DNA of 5,777 nt from assembly GCA_903914985.1 (NCBI GenBank), contig CAIWRE010000187.1:1-5777 (forward strand), read 5' to 3'. Of this stretch, positions 1 through 5,529 are shown in pieces; within the stretch, counting starts at the first letter, position 1; the number at the start of each line of letters is the position of its first letter. Under the pieces are notes generated by a model. That model saw only the letters and a program-made list of their open reading frames with translations. It had not been told where the DNA came from and searched no databases. A program made the translations under genes and the position numbers. This stretch comes from an uncultured beta proteobacterium. GTDB lineage: Bacteria > Pseudomonadota > Gammaproteobacteria > Burkholderiales > Burkholderiaceae_C.

Positions 1-687
1 AGGTGCCATGGCAATAGCCATGAGCCCAAACGTCCACAGCAAACTCGGCGTGACCCCCAGCATTCCTACTACCACGCCCATCAGGAGCAATGTGCCCCGG
101 TTTGCCTCAAGCACTGCACGCCGCTCTGGCGCATCGGCGTGGTCGGCCAGCGCATCAAACGCCATCACACGAGCGGTCAGCCAAGCCCAAATCAGCGGCG
201 GTAGCACCAGTACCAAGGGCGGAACAATCCACATGGGTGAAGTCACGACCACGGCCACCAGTGCCATCACACTGGAGCCCAGCGCCCACGCCACGCTGGC
301 GCCGAACGACGCTCCGTGATGTTGCGCCAAATCTGGAAATCGCCGCTGTGCGACCAGGCGCACAAGGGCCGGCGTCATCAAGGTCGATACGGCCAGCAAA
401 GTGGCGACGACCAATACGGGGGTCACTGCCACAATCAGAAGCAAGTGAGACACCATGCTGACGGCTGCGTGAAGGCCCACCGCGTTCAGCCAGGCACGCA
501 CGGTTTGGATCACCACCGTGGAGTCCAAGAAAAGCTCCAAAGCCGTGACAGCGCCTTGCCAAAAAAAATAGGTTCCCGCGGCACTGATTGCCATGAGGAG
601 CAGCACAGGCAACAACGAGAGCCAGATCACCCGCGGGTGCAGACAGTAGGCCGCCGCTCGCCAAAACGACGAGAGCATGCGGGTCAT
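1..687 (-). CDS. EI24 domain-containing (CysZ-like) integral membrane protein, C-terminus cut off by the window edge
   Basis: The reading frame is open from an ATG at 687 to base 1, giving 229 residues with no stop, so the C-terminus lies outside the window. It is very hydrophobic, with likely membrane segments near residues 17-43, 72-101, 130-149, 152-170 and 198-226. The N-terminal pattern (SFWRAAAYCLHPRV, residues 7-20) and the loop around 170-190 (WLTARVMAFDALADH, then APERR) resemble the betaproteobacterial EI24/DUF540 family, related in fold to the sulfate permease CysZ. Function in these bacteria is not established; a transport or envelope role is inferred only from the membrane character. 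I chose the ATG at 687 because it overlaps the stop of the upstream desaturase gene in an ATGA arrangement, implying translational coupling. A second ATG at 678 would shorten the protein by three residues. No strong Shine-Dalgarno is visible. A run of eight T residues (coding strand) lies at 568-561 within the first membrane segment. Confidence 0.85.
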   Translation of the reverse strand, partial: MTRMLSSFWRAAAYCLHPRVIWLSLLPVLLLMAISAAGTYFFWQGAVTALELFLDSTVVIQTVRAWLNAVGLHAAVSMVSHLLLIVAVTPVLVVATLLAVSTLMTPALVRLVAQRRFPDLAQHHGASFGASVAWALGSSVMALVAVVVTSPMWIVPPLVLVLPPLIWAWLTARVMAFDALADHADAPERRAVLEANRGTLLLMGVVVGMLGVTPSLLWTFGLMAIAMAP

Positions 688-1652
688 GGGTGCATCCACA
701 AGCGCCGCAGTCCCAACCATTGTTGCGACCAGAAGCCGCGACCATAGTCCACGCCCTCTTCCACCTGATTGCGCACCCCGGTGGGTTCGAACCGGTGACG
801 GAAATCCGCGGTACCAAACAGCATGTCCCACCACGGCAGCAACACACCGAAATTGTGGCCTCCAAGCACGGTGGCGCCAGTAGAACCTTGTTCTGTTTCG
901 TGGCCTACGCCAATGCCGTGGTGCAAACGATGAAAGCGGGGGCTCACCCACAGTCGCTCACCGACAGCGCCAAACCACACCCGCAAATTGGCATGCTGAA
1001 AACTCTCGCTAAGCTGCATGAAAGCCACAATCGCCACAAACTGCCCCGGTGCTACGCCGATGGCGAGCGCGACCAGGACAAAGAACAAATCCTTGATCAG
1101 GTCGTCCAGCAGGTGGTTGCGGTTGTCGCTCCATTTGGTCATTTGACGCTGCGCGTGGTGCAAAGCGTGCAGCTGCCACCACCACTCCCATTGGTGTTGC
1201 GCGCGGTGAAACCAGTAGTTCAAAAAGTCGAAGACGACCAGATACAGCACCAGACTGACCCAAGGTTGGTCCGTCATTCCGGGCCACAAGTCGTCAAGTT
1301 GAAGGGTGGTGAAGCCGTGCGAGCGCAGCACACCGATGGCACCGTCCACCCAAGGCGCCAAGCTGAAAAAAACCACCAACCGGAATAGGCCCAAGCGGTG
1401 AATAAGCGTGTAGATCACATCCGTCCGAACGGTCGCCGGGTCTGTCACAGGTTCCACCGGGCGCCAGCGCTCCAAGGGCCCGATAATGAAAACGATAACC
1501 ACGAGCTGTAGCAGTCCCACCAAAAACCAGCCGGTTCCTTCGTAGCCGTCTTCCAAAAAACCAGCCAAGCCGAGCACAAACATGGCGGGCTGAATCGCTG
1601 TCTGAAATAGCCAGGCCTGTGCGTGGGAGAAGATTTCGCTCAGCGTATCCAT
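684..1652 (-). CDS. Sterol desaturase / fatty acid hydroxylase family membrane protein
   Basis: A 322-residue membrane protein with the histidine clusters of the non-haem di-iron hydroxylase/desaturase superfamily: HRAQH at 149-153, HALHH at 162-166, NRNH at 177-180, an isolated histidine at 220 (FQHAN), HRLHH at 241-245 and a late HN at 266-267 followed by PWWDMLFGT. Hydrophobic segments are visible near 20-32, 42-58, 87-101, 131-147 and 187-212, so the iron site should face the cytoplasm, as in the family. Family members hydroxylate or desaturate lipids such as sterols, fatty acids or carotenoids. Most bacteria in this group do not make sterols, so the substrate here is unknown and the family name should not be taken literally. 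The gene starts 9 bases after the deacetylase-like gene and overlaps the EI24 gene by 4 bases. The start ATG at 1652 has no clear Shine-Dalgarno, consistent with coupled translation. The family call is firm; the substrate is open. Confidence 0.92.
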   Translation of the reverse strand: MDTLSEIFSHAQAWLFQTAIQPAMFVLGLAGFLEDGYEGTGWFLVGLLQLVVIVFIIGPLERWRPVEPVTDPATVRTDVIYTLIHRLGLFRLVVFFSLAPWVDGAIGVLRSHGFTTLQLDDLWPGMTDQPWVSLVLYLVVFDFLNYWFHRAQHQWEWWWQLHALHHAQRQMTKWSDNRNHLLDDLIKDLFFVLVALAIGVAPGQFVAIVAFMQLSESFQHANLRVWFGAVGERLWVSPRFHRLHHGIGVGHETEQGSTGATVLGGHNFGVLLPWWDMLFGTADFRHRFEPTGVRNQVEEGVDYGRGFWSQQWLGLRRLWMHP

Positions 1653-1661
1653 GCTTTGGCG

Positions 1662-2471
1662 TCAGTGCGTGTGCTGTGCAATCCAGGCCTGATAGGCAGG
1701 ATGGGTGCGCAGGGTCTCGAAGCAAAACCCCTTGGCCTTGAGTCCCACAATCAGTGGTTCCAACACTGCGGGCGCCCAGGCGTCTTTGCGTGACCAAATT
1801 CCCAGGTGCGCCATGACAATGTCGCCGCTGCGCAGATCGCGCAAGGCCTTTTGCAGCAAGGCATTGTTGGGGTATTTGTCGCTGGGCAACTCATCGCCCA
1901 TAAATCCGGCGTCTGCCCATCCAACATGCGCATAACCGCAGGACCGCGCCGCTGCCAAGAGGGCAGGCGAAGTTTTCCCGCCCGGCGCGCGGAACAAGGG
2001 CAATGGCGCTTGCTGTGTGATGGCCTGCAAGCGATCGCTGGACTGCTTTACTACGGCACAGTATTGGGTGCCCGTGAGCGTCATCCATTTGCCCGCTGCG
2101 CTTCCTGCCGTGGCTTGCATACGGAATTCGGGGGTACTGCCTTTTGCCACATCGGCGCGCCAGTACACGTGGTTAAAGGTATGCGAGGCAAAGGCGTGGC
2201 CTTCTTGTGCACGGTCTTTCCACCAGGGGGCCCAATGGTCGCCCAGGCTGCCGTCACCGGTTTTGGTGGGTTCATTGGCTGCAAAAAAGGTGGCTCTTAC
2301 CTGCTGGCGCGCCAGCACCTCGGCAATGAACGGTGCAACCTCCATGTGACCGGTATCAAACGTGAGGTAGAGGGGTTTGCTGCATTGCGCAGACACTGCA
2401 ATGGGTGCGCTCAAGACCAAAGCGGCACACCGTGAACCCCAAAATGCCAGCCGCGAACCCAAAGGAGCCAT
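1662..2471 (-). CDS. Exported polysaccharide deacetylase (NodB-fold) family protein with variant active-site motifs
   Basis: A 269-residue protein with a probable Sec signal peptide (basic start, hydrophobic core about 13-26, possible cleavage after AVSA at 28). Mature motifs follow the order of carbohydrate esterase family 4: TFDTGH at 37-42 (motif 1), SHTFNH at 96-101 (motif 2), FRAPGG at 160-165 (motif 3), GWADAGF at 184-190 (motif 4) and MAHLGIW at 220-226 (motif 5). In the family, an Asp and two His bind a metal that helps remove acetyl groups from sugars such as N-acetylglucosamine. Here motif 1 reads D-T instead of D-D, so the usual metal-binding Asp is Thr40, and motif 3 lacks the usual Tyr after Pro. 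The two metal-binding histidines (97, 101) and the late His222 remain. Four cysteines of the mature part (30, 138, 178, 250) could form disulfides in the periplasm. It lies 23 bases after the beta-propeller gene. The fold assignment is strong; deacetylase activity is uncertain. Confidence 0.88.
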   Translation of the reverse strand: MAPLGSRLAFWGSRCAALVLSAPIAVSAQCSKPLYLTFDTGHMEVAPFIAEVLARQQVRATFFAANEPTKTGDGSLGDHWAPWWKDRAQEGHAFASHTFNHVYWRADVAKGSTPEFRMQATAGSAAGKWMTLTGTQYCAVVKQSSDRLQAITQQAPLPLFRAPGGKTSPALLAAARSCGYAHVGWADAGFMGDELPSDKYPNNALLQKALRDLRSGDIVMAHLGIWSRKDAWAPAVLEPLIVGLKAKGFCFETLRTHPAYQAWIAQHTH

Positions 2472-2494
2472 GAACGTACCGCAGCGTCAACGGC

Positions 2495-3472
2495 CTAACG
2501 CGGCGCGTGGTCCAGCGTCCAAACACCGTGGGGCGACTTGCCCACCGCAACCTGGCGCACAACCTTGCGGGTCGTGGTGTCGATCACCGAGAGCTTTTTG
2601 ATCCAGCGCGACGCCACGTAAATGTAGCGCCCGTCCGCCGACAAATCCATGCAGTCCGGGCCGCCTGGTGCCGGGAACTGGTCCACCACGCTCAGGCTCT
2701 GGTAGTCAATCTTGCTAATGGTGTTGGCTACCCGGTTACTCACCAAAACATGGCGTTTGTCACCCATGCTGCGAAAGGCGTGGGCGGCAGCACCGGTAGG
2801 AATGGTTTTAATCAGCTTGGGGGCTGCCGCGGAGACGTCGTACACCTCTACGCCGGTTCCTCCGGTCATACCCACCAAAAGGAGTTTGTCGTCGGGTGTT
2901 CCGAAAACGTCGGCGGGCAAGGAGCCGGTTTTCACCCGCCACTTGATGGCCTCGGTGGCAAAGTCAATAGCCACCAGCTCATCGCTTTCCTGCATGCTGG
3001 CGTAGGCCGTGGTGCTTTTGCTGTCGATCCACACATGGCTCGGGGTTTTGCTGGTGGAAATTCGCTTGGACAGCGTCAAATCGGTGCCATTCCACCGGTA
3101 CAAGTCCACATGATTCAAGCGGTTGCCCACCGTGACAAGCCATTTCATGTCGGGTGAAAAACGCAGGTGGTAAGGGTCCAAAATGCCGCGCACTGTGCGT
3201 TGAACCACCGCAGTTTTGGGGTCGATGAAGGTCAGTGAATCGCCCAAGGCGTTGGCAATGATGAGTGACTTCTCATCCGGCGTCAGGTACATGTGGTGCG
3301 GCTCTTTACCGGTGGTGATGCGCTGGGTTTCTTTCCACGTCTGGGTGTCAATCACGCTCACGCTGGCGTCCAGCGAATTGAGCACGAAGAGCGGCGCGGG
3401 CGCCTCAGCGGCCAGAAGGCTCGAAGAAATCAGCCAACAGGCAATACAAAGAAATCGGTTCAATGGACTCAC
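2495..3472 (-). CDS. Exported YVTN-family seven-bladed beta-propeller protein
   Basis: From the preferred start this is a 325-residue protein: a signal peptide (SPLNRFLCIACWLISSSLLAAEA; hydrophobic core about residues 7-21, cleavage near AAEA) followed almost entirely by about seven repeats of 40-45 residues. Each repeat has the YVTN pattern: a strand ending in a VSVID-like motif (for example SVIDTQT, SLTFIDPKT, LSVIDTTT), a turn of the GKxPHxxxxSPD type, then a strand like SLIIANALGD or YIYVASRW. The first strand (PLFVLNS) probably closes the ring with the last blade. Such periplasmic propellers bind partner proteins or ligands or act as enzyme scaffolds; no haem motif or catalytic signature is visible, so the role is unknown. 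Two GTG codons can serve as start, at 3478 and 3472. The second is preferred because a TAAGG Shine-Dalgarno lies 5 bases before it, while it abuts the first. The gene heads the four-gene envelope cluster and is 23 bases from the deacetylase-like gene. Confidence 0.9.
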   Translation of the reverse strand: MSPLNRFLCIACWLISSSLLAAEAPAPLFVLNSLDASVSVIDTQTWKETQRITTGKEPHHMYLTPDEKSLIIANALGDSLTFIDPKTAVVQRTVRGILDPYHLRFSPDMKWLVTVGNRLNHVDLYRWNGTDLTLSKRISTSKTPSHVWIDSKSTTAYASMQESDELVAIDFATEAIKWRVKTGSLPADVFGTPDDKLLLVGMTGGTGVEVYDVSAAAPKLIKTIPTGAAAHAFRSMGDKRHVLVSNRVANTISKIDYQSLSVVDQFPAPGGPDCMDLSADGRYIYVASRWIKKLSVIDTTTRKVVRQVAVGKSPHGVWTLDHAPR

Positions 3473-3477
3473 AAGCA

Positions 3478-3482
3478 CCTTA
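3478..3482 (-). promoter_or_regulatory. Ribosome binding site of the beta-propeller gene, deciding its start
   Basis: The coding strand reads TAAGG here, followed after 5 bases by GTG at 3472. The upstream GTG at 3478 overlaps the end of this motif and cannot use it, so the start at 3472 is favoured and the protein loses two residues compared with the longest reading frame. Confidence 0.55.
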
Positions 3483-3487
3483 AAAGT

Positions 3488-3514
3488 CAGGGTTTGCGCG
3501 ATATTCGCACCCTG
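3488..3514 (-). repeat. Bulged inverted repeat in the leader of the beta-propeller gene
   Basis: The outer arms CAGGGT (3488-3493) and ACCCTG (3509-3514) are perfect complements, and the inner arms GCGA (3498-3501) and TCGC (3505-3508) pair around a three-base loop, leaving a four-base bulge at 3494-3497. On the coding strand the hairpin is followed by ACTTTTAAGG, so it sits just before the ribosome binding site. It could be a weak terminator of rsuA (only four T residues follow) or an operator or leader structure. Its function is not shown by the sequence. Confidence 0.4.
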
Positions 3515-3516
3515 AG

Positions 3517-3522
3517 AGTGTA
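3517..3522 (-). promoter_or_regulatory. Possible -10 element of a promoter for the envelope cluster
   Basis: The coding strand reads TACACT, matching four of six bases of the sigma-70 -10 consensus including the key first, second and last positions. It lies in the largest gap of the window, about 45 bases before the beta-propeller start. No convincing -35 hexamer is found 16-18 bases upstream, so this is tentative. Confidence 0.22.
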
Positions 3523-3528
3523 GCGGCG

Positions 3529-3549
3529 GGGGCCTCTGCAGCCGGCCCC
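3529..3549 (-). repeat. GC-rich inverted repeat after rsuA
   Basis: GGGGCC (3529-3534) and GGCCCC (3544-3549) can form a six-base-pair GC-only stem with a nine-base loop, 22 bases after the rsuA stop on the coding strand. There is no T-run behind it, so it is not a standard intrinsic terminator, but it could act as a transcript 3' end or stabiliser for rsuA. Confidence 0.35.
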
Positions 3550-3571
3550 TGGCAGGCCCAATGGTCTGGAT

Positions 3572-4318
3572 TTACAGGCCCGATACCCGCGCCAGATCTG
3601 CGGCATCCAGCCAACGCCACTGGCCGGGGGCCAAGCCGGTGGCCAGGGTCAAGCCTCCGATTTGCGAGCGGTGCAGCGCCTCCACCCTGTTGCTGACCGC
3701 TGCCACCATGCGTTTGACCTGGTGGTATTTGCCCTCGGTCAGCGTCAGGCGCAAGTGGAACTCCGAGACTGCCTCGCAAGCCGCGGCCCGCACCGGCTGC
3801 GGGTCATCGTCCAGCACCACGCCGCCCAGCAGCTTTTGCACTTGGCGCTCGTCGAGTGGATGTTTCACCGTCACCTCGTAGACCTTGGGCACGTGGTGGC
3901 GCGGCGAGCTCATGCGGTGAATAAACTTGCCGTCGTCCGTCAACAACAGCATGCCCGTGGTGTCCTGGTCCAGGCGTCCAACCGCTTGCACCCCCTGCAC
4001 AGCAGCTTTTTGCGGGCGCAGACGCAGCGGCGACGGCAGCAAGGTGTAAATGCTGGGGTAAGTGGACGGCTTCTGGGAGCATTCCGTGCCATTCGGCTTG
4101 TTCAGCAGCACATAGGCTTTTTCGAAGTACGGCCACTCCACGCCTTGCACTTTAAAACGCAGACCGGTGGCCTCAAATTCAGCGCCTGCGTCTTTGCAGA
4201 CCACCCACTCGCCATCGGCACTCTCGCCCGGGACCTGAACCCAACCCTGCTGGATCAGCCCCGCACAGACGCGCCGGGTACCAAAACCTTGGGTGTAAAG
4301 AATCTCTTGAAGTTGCAT
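3572..4318 (-). CDS. rsuA: 16S rRNA pseudouridine(516) synthase, RsuA family
   Basis: A 248-residue protein that isomerises a uridine of small-subunit rRNA to pseudouridine; in E. coli RsuA the target is U516. Residues 1-55 form a short, rather divergent S4-like RNA-binding region (RRVCAGLIQQGWVQV). The catalytic domain begins at VLLNKPNGTEC (70-80) and holds GRLDQDTTG at 114-122, where Asp117 is the expected nucleophile. Further family blocks are LLLTDDG (124-130), SSPRHHVPKVYEV (137-149), EGKYHQVKRMVAAV (195-208), ALHRSQIGGLTL (214-225) and LAPGQWRWL (229-237). These closely match my memory of E. coli RsuA (231 residues), more so than the RluB, RluE or RluF subgroups. The segment between 80 and 113 is longer than in E. 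coli. The start is ATG at 4318 with a weak upstream site, 36 bases after the aldolase gene, so it may be co-transcribed with the sugar genes, although its role is housekeeping. Confidence 0.92.
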   Translation of the reverse strand: MQLQEILYTQGFGTRRVCAGLIQQGWVQVPGESADGEWVVCKDAGAEFEATGLRFKVQGVEWPYFEKAYVLLNKPNGTECSQKPSTYPSIYTLLPSPLRLRPQKAAVQGVQAVGRLDQDTTGMLLLTDDGKFIHRMSSPRHHVPKVYEVTVKHPLDERQVQKLLGGVVLDDDPQPVRAAACEAVSEFHLRLTLTEGKYHQVKRMVAAVSNRVEALHRSQIGGLTLATGLAPGQWRWLDAADLARVSGL

Positions 4319-4354
4319 AGGCCAAGTATCGCAGGCCCACCCGTGGGGCAGACC

Positions 4355-5050
4355 TCAGCCCAGGGCTTGGCTGGCTGCGATGTCGCGCTCAAATTGCGCC
4401 ATGGCCGCATCGGTCACGGCGTCTTGCGACCAGGCGATCAGGCTGGCTGGCGGCAGCGTGACGGCGGCTGCGCCCATCCCCATCAACCTAGCCAGCACAT
4501 CAGCTGACTTGACACTGGCAGCAAGCAATTGCGGGCCGGTGTGCGGCGTTTGGGCGGTTTGGGCTGCAATGCAGGCTTGCATGAGCGCCCACACATCGCG
4601 CCCACCGTGGCTGCTGTCCGCCGCCAGACGCCCCACATAGGGCGCGACAAAGTCGGCGCGCAGCGATTGCGCCCAGAGAAGCTGCACCGCGTTGGACAGC
4701 CCTGTGAGCAAGATGGCCTGATTCATCGCTTGGACAGCAGCAATGCACTCGGTCCAGGTGGGGTGGCAGGGCAGCTTGATCGTCAGACTCACCCGCTCCA
4801 GCGTTGCGACGGCCTGCAATTTTTCGACCCAGGCATGGGCCGTCTGGACTTCGTTGTTTGGTAGCTGCACCATGAGTTGCCCCATGCCAGCAGCCCCGGC
4901 GGCGCGCACCAAGCGCTCGTAACTCGCCAGATTGACTGGCAAACCCGCCTGGAACACCAGGCTCGGGTTGGTGGTCACGCCGACCACCGGAGGGCATCCG
5001 GCGGGCAGCGCCCATTGGGCGGTGTCGGCGCTATCGAGGTAAATGTCCAC
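4355..5050 (-). CDS. Transaldolase family protein, fructose-6-phosphate aldolase-like
   Basis: A 231-residue single-domain TIM-barrel enzyme of the small transaldolase/FSA family (E. coli FSA has 220 residues). Recognisable blocks are YLDSAD (4-9), GVTTNPS (24-30), LTIKLP (89-94), LLTGLS (114-119), FVAPYVGRL (134-142) and AASVKS (177-182). Lys92 is the expected Schiff-base lysine. Aligning from memory with E. coli FSA, the active-site positions Asp6, Asn28, Gln62, Thr116, Ala136, Tyr138, Arg141 and Ser179 are all kept. Tyr138 is notable: classical transaldolases carry Phe there, and Tyr is linked to direct cleavage of fructose 6-phosphate (or a related ketose) into glyceraldehyde 3-phosphate and dihydroxyacetone. 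Transaldolase activity remains possible. The start is GTG at 5050, which places LD at the usual N-terminal position; only a weak AAAGA precedes it. The gene lies 38 bases after the mutarotase gene, supporting a role in breaking down the sugar brought in by the transporter. Confidence 0.88.
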   Translation of the reverse strand: MDIYLDSADTAQWALPAGCPPVVGVTTNPSLVFQAGLPVNLASYERLVRAAGAAGMGQLMVQLPNNEVQTAHAWVEKLQAVATLERVSLTIKLPCHPTWTECIAAVQAMNQAILLTGLSNAVQLLWAQSLRADFVAPYVGRLAADSSHGGRDVWALMQACIAAQTAQTPHTGPQLLAASVKSADVLARLMGMGAAAVTLPPASLIAWSQDAVTDAAMAQFERDIAASQALG

Positions 5051-5064
5051 AGATTCTTTCAGCG

Positions 5065-5086
5065 GTCACCGGTCGCCACGGGTGAC
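5065..5086 (-). repeat. Inverted repeat between the mutarotase and aldolase genes
   Basis: GTCACC (5065-5070) and GGTGAC (5081-5086) are perfect six-base complements separated by ten bases, filling most of the 38-base gap. No T-run follows on the coding strand, so it is unlikely to be a terminator. It could stabilise or process the message between the two genes, or be chance in GC-rich DNA. Confidence 0.35.
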
Positions 5087-5088
5087 TC

Positions 5089-5529
5089 TCAGTTCAGGAT
5101 CACGCCCTTGCAGAACATGGCATTGCCGTAGGCGGTGGCTTCGCCGCTCTGCACAATCAGGCTGGCGCCCTTGATCTTGTCATAAAAGGCGAATCGCTCT
5201 ACGCCTTCCACCCGCTCGGCGGGCACACCCTCCCGGGCCAGACATTCCACCACCGCCTGTTGGGCTGCCGTTCGGTGACCGGCCTCGGAATGACAAACTT
5301 GCATGTACGCAGCGGGTTGTGGCACATCAACCGCCAAGGGGATCACGGACAACACCGCCTTGCTGACGCGCGCCAGGTCGTTGCCCGGCAACCGCACCAC
5401 GGGCTTGCCGTGGCTCAAAAAGTCGGCGGTGAAATTGGCGTCCACCACGGCCACCCACTCACCATGGCCCATGGCGCTCAGGTACATCAGCAGCTCGGGG
5501 GTGAGCAAGGGATCAATTCCTTTCAGCAT
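5089..5529 (-). CDS. fucU: RbsD/FucU family sugar mutarotase, FucU type
   Basis: A 146-residue cytoplasmic protein (E. coli FucU has about 140) of the family that interconverts alpha and beta anomers of sugars, L-fucose in the case of FucU and D-ribose in RbsD. It has the FucU-type N-terminus MLKGIDPLLTPELL, then AMGHGEWV (19-26) with the conserved His22, VDANF (29-33), RFAFYDKIKG (112-121) and a C-terminal AYGNAMFCKGV (133-143). Both the N-terminus and the FAFY and YGN motifs fit FucU better than RbsD. The true substrate depends on the transporter and need not be fucose. The start at 5529 is chosen because it yields the family N-terminus, has an AAGAGG ribosome binding site seven bases upstream and overlaps the ATPase stop by seven bases (ATGCTGA). 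A longer frame up to 5628 is rejected because the added residues have no family counterpart and lie within the ATPase gene. Confidence 0.92.
   Translation of the reverse strand: MLKGIDPLLTPELLMYLSAMGHGEWVAVVDANFTADFLSHGKPVVRLPGNDLARVSKAVLSVIPLAVDVPQPAAYMQVCHSEAGHRTAAQQAVVECLAREGVPAERVEGVERFAFYDKIKGASLIVQSGEATAYGNAMFCKGVILN

Noticed and set aside
155..865. Open frame of 236 codons on the minus strand, rich in Cys, Gly and Arg
   Set aside because: It overlaps the EI24 and desaturase genes in another frame. The EI24 frame gives a coherent membrane protein and a coupled start; this one does not.
690..1388. Open frame of 232 codons on the plus strand opposite the desaturase gene
   Set aside because: It is antisense to a gene with all family motifs, and its sequence is low in hydrophobic structure with no recognisable domain.
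2495..3472. Recurring His residues in most propeller repeats as a metal or haem site
   Set aside because: A His after Pro or Ser in the GKxPHxxxxSPD turn is part of the ordinary YVTN repeat consensus, and no CXXCH haem motif is present.
4335..4349. Possible terminator hairpin between the aldolase gene and rsuA
   Set aside because: Only a four-base stem forms with an acceptable loop and no T-run follows, so it cannot be told from chance GC-rich pairing.
3662..4507. Long open frame of 281 codons on the plus strand, opposite rsuA and the end of the aldolase gene
   Set aside because: It is fully antisense to a well-recognised gene, its translation resembles no family, and it has the His/Arg/Gln-rich composition usual for the opposite strand of GC-rich genes.
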